Below, one piece after another: positions 60,642 through 64,000 of a stretch of DNA of 64,000 bases (the stretch's first letter is position 1; every line of letters starts with the position of its first letter). Below the pieces are notes generated by a model. It ran no database searches. It worked only from the letters and a program-made list of their open reading frames with translations, and was not told where the DNA came from. A program made the translations under genes and the position numbers. The stretch comes from Anaerolineae bacterium (GTDB lineage Bacteria > Chloroflexota > Anaerolineae > Anaerolineales > Villigracilaceae), in assembly GCA_022013685.1 (NCBI GenBank), contig JAKLPV010000217.1:1-64000 (forward strand). The letters run 5' to 3'.

Positions 60642-62128
60642 AAGGTACGTTCCCCTGGCATTAGTAGCAGCGACCGTGTGCCATATTTGATTTGTTTTTC
60701 ACCAGATTCTGTAAACGCTTTTTGCTGCTCAATATGCTGAGCTTCAAGCAAAATAGTCTTGGCAAGATTTTTTTCTCCTTGAGCCAGCAAATGGGTAGCC
60801 AAGCGTTGCAGGTGTTGAGTCGCTTTTTGATAATCACCCGCTTCCAGAGCGCCCCTTGCCTTTTCCTGCATCCTATAAAGAGTTACCTTCGACAAAGCCT
60901 GGAGAATCGCGGTTGGCGGCTCAACAGGTTCAGCATCATCTACCACGCGGACATTAACCCGAAAAGGAATATCTTGAACAGGAGCAAGAATTGTTGCAAT
61001 CGTCGCTTCAAGGTGGCCCTTAAGCAAATCCACAGACTGGGTGTCTGAGCAATCGGATGAAATCCCCAACTCCAGTAATATTAGGAGAGGTTCATCATAG
61101 AAGACCGGCCCCAGATGGGTCGTCTTGTGAAAAGATAATACCCCAACCTCAGGTTGGAGGCGAAAGGCATAATCGATAACAACACCGGGCGCAAGTTCGG
61201 CGCACAAATCAACACTTTGGGCAAAAGCCCTGGAAAAATTGATGAATTTTTCGCTCAGAAATCGCTCGATATCTTGTGGCTGCTGGATGAACATGGTACT
61301 GGCGCCAGTGATATTTGCCAGATGATCGAGGAAAACATCGTTCCAGCCGCTGCCAAGCCCCATGCCACTAATGCCGATCCCTTGGCTGGCAGCAATTTTC
61401 GCTTTTTCATAACACTGCTGCTCATCACCATAAGTGCGCCCATCGGTCATCAGAATCACATGATTCACATATTTCGGATTGTTGTATCTTTGTACTTCAT
61501 CGATGGCGGTTGTAAGCCCACTCAGAATCTCTGTGCCGCCACCCGTGTCAAGCGTCCTGATTTGCATCTCACTGCGACGGATATCAACCTGCCTTGAAGC
61601 AGGGATGGCAACTTCAGCCCGATCGCTAAAACGAACCAATGAAAAAATATCATCCGGCCCAAGTTGGTGAAGTAATTTTATGGCTGAAGCCTTGGCCATA
61701 TCTATTTTCGGGCCTTGCATTGATGTGGAACAATCTAACACCAGGCAGATGTTTAATGGCGGCGATTTCGCATTTTCTTTATACCGAGCAGCTGCCGCAA
61801 TTGTGGCAAGGATGTACACCAATTGCCTTTCCCTGCCGCTATGTATCGATGAGCGGCTTATCTCAATCTTACAATCAAGCGGGTATTCGATAGCTTGTTC
61901 CACATCATCAGGCGGCAGGGCGGCATCATAAGCCGCGCGGCGCTGTGGATCAACCAAAACTTGGTAGGCTTGCTGAACATCGAGGAAAAGTTCTGTTTCC
62001 CCCGCAGCCTGGTTCTTGTCTGGGTGAAGTTTTTTAGCCGCTCTTAAATAGGCGCGTCGAATTTCTTCTGGCGTAGCAGAACGCAATAACCCGAGCATCC
62101 TATATAAATTCGACTTTTTTGCAACCAT
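60638..62128 (-). CDS. DnaJ-VWA fusion protein
   Basis: The 496-residue protein starts with a J domain (residues 1-70) with an intact HPD motif (35-37), which would stimulate a DnaK-type Hsp70. After a beta-rich segment, a von Willebrand A domain follows (about 125-300) with complete MIDAS: DxSxS at Asp132, Ser134, Ser136, TGGGTEI and MTDGRTYGDE. The C-terminal part (300-496) is beta- and helix-rich. The combination could present clients or partners to a chaperone in a metal-dependent way. Gaps of 4-nt overlap and 17 nt join it to FHA and PP2C genes. Confidence 0.9.
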   Translation of the reverse strand: MVAKKSNLYRMLGLLRSATPEEIRRAYLRAAKKLHPDKNQAAGETELFLDVQQAYQVLVDPQRRAAYDAALPPDDVEQAIEYPLDCKIEISRSSIHSGRERQLVYILATIAAAARYKENAKSPPLNICLVLDCSTSMQGPKIDMAKASAIKLLHQLGPDDIFSLVRFSDRAEVAIPASRQVDIRRSEMQIRTLDTGGGTEILSGLTTAIDEVQRYNNPKYVNHVILMTDGRTYGDEQQCYEKAKIAASQGIGISGMGLGSGWNDVFLDHLANITGASTMFIQQPQDIERFLSEKFINFSRAFAQSVDLCAELAPGVVIDYAFRLQPEVGVLSFHKTTHLGPVFYDEPLLILLELGISSDCSDTQSVDLLKGHLEATIATILAPVQDIPFRVNVRVVDDAEPVEPPTAILQALSKVTLYRMQEKARGALEAGDYQKATQHLQRLATHLLAQGEKNLAKTILLEAQHIEQQKAFTESGEKQIKYGTRSLLLMPGERTL

Positions 62129-62145
62129 AATGATTTAGAACTACC

Positions 62146-63051
62146 TCATCCCAATAACTGCACCAAAATAGCGCTAATATTATCCGGACCGCCAGCCGCA
62201 TTGGCCGCAGCAATCAAGTTCTGACATCCACGCTGAATGGTCGGCGCTTCAAAAACAATTTTTCTCATTTCATCATCGGGCACAACACCCCACAAACCAT
62301 CGGAGCACAACAAGAGATAACCGCCTACCGGGAAAGGAATGGTTGACAGATCAGCGTCAAGAGTTTCTCCTTGTCCCAAAGCCCGATATAAGACGTTTCG
62401 CTGAGGATGCACAGCAGCCTCAGCCGATGTAATTTGGCCCAGCTCTTCGAGGCGGCGCACCAGCGAATGATCACGAGTGATCGTCTCGATGCGCTGGTCA
62501 TTGTACAAGAGATAACCGCGACTGTCGCCAACGTGCCCAATGGTAAGTTGTTGTCCAACCACAAGCGCAGCAGTAACAGTTGTGCCGCTGCCCGGCGCTT
62601 CGACCAAAACCACACGTTGGGCCTCCGCAATGGCCGCTTGCATAATTTCCTGTAACGATTCTTCCAAGGGAATGGAAGGTTGTTTAAACAGGGTATTATG
62701 GAATTTTGTCAAAATATAATCAGAAATTACACGTATGGATGTATTGCTGGCTACCTCGCCATACTGATGGCCGCCCATACCATCAGCAATGATGAACAAG
62801 CCAAAAGGCGCAGTGCTGCTATGCCCGGCAATCGTGGTGGATAGGGTCAAAAGGCTGTCTTCATTAAGTTCGCGCTGACGCCCGATTGACTGGGCACTGG
62901 TAACCAGTAATTGGGGCGGCTCAAAATGATTGACTGTCATTGAACGGATCGATTGCAATTGAACGTCCGAAAGCGGCGCTGTAACTGCATTATCCAGGGC
63001 CTTTTTTGCGGGTTCTTGGGTACCAAAAATTTTACGGAAAAAGTTGAGCAC
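62146..63051 (-). CDS. PP2C-family Ser/Thr phosphatase
   Basis: This 301-residue phosphatase has all core metal motifs: RELNEDSLL (Asp65), FIIADGMGGHQ (Asp90-Gly), IGHVGDSRGYLLY, LLCSDGLWGVV and GGPDNISAILVQL. An N-terminal extension of about 50 residues precedes the catalytic domain. It would reverse phosphorylation by a Ser/Thr kinase, which is probably encoded to the right of the window. It starts 23 nt after the beta-propeller gene. Confidence 0.93.
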   Translation of the reverse strand: MLNFFRKIFGTQEPAKKALDNAVTAPLSDVQLQSIRSMTVNHFEPPQLLVTSAQSIGRQRELNEDSLLTLSTTIAGHSSTAPFGLFIIADGMGGHQYGEVASNTSIRVISDYILTKFHNTLFKQPSIPLEESLQEIMQAAIAEAQRVVLVEAPGSGTTVTAALVVGQQLTIGHVGDSRGYLLYNDQRIETITRDHSLVRRLEELGQITSAEAAVHPQRNVLYRALGQGETLDADLSTIPFPVGGYLLLCSDGLWGVVPDDEMRKIVFEAPTIQRGCQNLIAAANAAGGPDNISAILVQLLG

Positions 63052-63074
63052 AGAGCAACTCCTTGAAACAGATT

Positions 63075-64000
63075 TTATGCCAGCAAAGCATAAATGAAAT
63101 GATCATGCGAACCCACATAGACAATGTCATCATAAACCAGCGGTGCGCCGGTAATCGGGCCCTTGGTTTCATATTTCCAACGCAAACGACCCGTCTTGTA
63201 TTCGAGGCAGTAAAGATTTCCGTCGGCCGAACCGCAATAAACACAATCCCTATAGACAACCGGCGACCCACTCACCTGATGGCTGGTTTTAAACCGCCAT
63301 AGTTCTTTTGCCGACTTTGCTTCAACTCCATAAATATTGCCATCGGCCGAACCTGTAATGACAATATTGTCAGTCACCACAGGCGAAACGATCGATGGTT
63401 TTTCCATGCGAAAACGCCAAATCAACCAGCCAGATTTAGCATCCAGGGCATATAAATACATATCCATCGAATTGAAATAAACAATGTTATCCTTCACCCA
63501 GGGTGAAGAAGTAATGCTGCGCTTGGCTTTATAACGCCACTTGATATTGCCGCGATAATCCAGCGCATAAAAATCGCCAGCTTCACTACCAAAATAAATC
63601 ATATCGTTAGCAATAAAAGGGCTGGAACGAACTTCACTGCCAGCATCAAACTTCCATGCTTCACGATTGGTATCTATATTAACCGCATGCAAGTGCCTAT
63701 CATCAGAACCAAAAAAGATGTGATTATCTGAAATGCGCGGAGAAGAACGAATACGTTCTTCTGTATAGTAAGACCAGCTCAGCTTTCCCGTGCGGGTGCT
63801 AACCGCATGCAAACGATGATCCTCAGAGCCAAAATAAATCGTTTCTTCAAAGCCTACCGGACGGCTGACAATTCCTCCATCAGTAGCATATTTCCACTGG
63901 AATTGGCCGTCAGCAGCATTCAGCGCGTACATGTTATTGTCGTAACAACCAATATAAACCGTGCCATTGTGCAACAAAGGTGTGCTGCGCAATTCATCTT
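63075..64000 (-). CDS. PQQ-like beta-propeller protein, 5' end outside the window
   Basis: The frame continues to the right edge without a start. It has about 308 residues made of about eight repeats of some 38-40 residues, each with YFGSxD or VYCGSADGNLY at a strand end (for example TVYIGCYDNNMYALN and IFFGSDDRHLHAVN). Such repeats occur in PQQ-dependent and BamB-type proteins and as C-terminal sensor domains of bacterial Ser/Thr kinases. In this operon the kinase-linked form would fit, but the kinase domain is not visible. Confidence 0.85.
   Translation of the reverse strand, partial: DELRSTPLLHNGTVYIGCYDNNMYALNAADGQFQWKYATDGGIVSRPVGFEETIYFGSEDHRLHAVSTRTGKLSWSYYTEERIRSSPRISDNHIFFGSDDRHLHAVNIDTNREAWKFDAGSEVRSSPFIANDMIYFGSEAGDFYALDYRGNIKWRYKAKRSITSSPWVKDNIVYFNSMDMYLYALDAKSGWLIWRFRMEKPSIVSPVVTDNIVITGSADGNIYGVEAKSAKELWRFKTSHQVSGSPVVYRDCVYCGSADGNLYCLEYKTGRLRWKYETKGPITGAPLVYDDIVYVGSHDHFIYALLA

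Overview
The window looks like chromosomal DNA of an Anaerolineae-type Chloroflexota bacterium, probably from a metagenome. This rests on overall gene content: an archaeal-type ProRS, many GT-C and GT87 membrane glycosyltransferases, a BMP-type nucleoside ABC operon, a Flp pilin, leaderless-looking promoters and intergenic tracts of degenerate 7-mer-like repeats. No rRNA, tRNA, CRISPR array, insertion sequence or prophage was seen. The taxonomic call is inference; no marker gene settles it.

Layout. Positions 1-7,600 hold a partial hypothetical gene, aspS behind an apparent attenuator, small membrane and YtxH-like proteins, and a GbsR/MarR regulator with two downstream genes. Positions 6,800-10,950 (minus strand) hold an orphan oppBC-type permease pair, a CCA-adding-type enzyme and a HisN/IMPase-family phosphatase. 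Positions 11,000-14,570 form a likely unit of leader peptide, MazG-like hydrolase, LOG-family protein, proS and a helical-repeat protein. Positions 14,640-22,030 hold a GT2 enzyme, an AAA+ ATPase, a GDPD, a PLP dehydratase, a GH3 glycosidase with a membrane tail and a DUF2721 protein. Positions 22,100-27,120 are a complete BMP-type nucleoside ABC transporter operon behind a structured 5' leader.

Positions 27,155-46,650 are a long, mostly minus-strand island of integral-membrane glycosyltransferases, two cytosolic-facing GT/methyltransferase genes and a membrane-fused spermidine-synthase-like protein. Many junctions have 4-nt overlaps. A 50-residue Flp pilin gene and a histidine kinase/NarL regulator pair sit inside it. 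The island looks like a surface glycan or lipid-linked sugar system coupled to a pilus or surface regulator.

Positions 46,690-58,360 carry housekeeping genes (lipid kinase, orphan GlnQ-type ATPase, pyrG, M29 aminopeptidase, YqeY, PgpH-like HD protein, YbeY, DgkA, endonuclease-IV-like protein) and a fused alcohol-dehydrogenase/Gfo-Idh-MocA oxidoreductase. The right edge (59,160-64,000) is a tight minus-strand operon of beta-propeller, PP2C, DnaJ-VWA fusion, zinc-ribbon FHA, a 79-residue protein and an OmpR regulator, followed by a NarL regulator with its own promoter.

The three most unusual signals are: (1) apparent ribosome-mediated attenuators with leaderless leader peptides before aspS (Asp/Asn codons) and before the proS unit (Pro codons); (2) the DnaJ-VWA/FHA/PP2C phosphosignalling operon; (3) palindromic short-period repeats that sit between genes, overlap stop codons and occur in frame inside one coding sequence.
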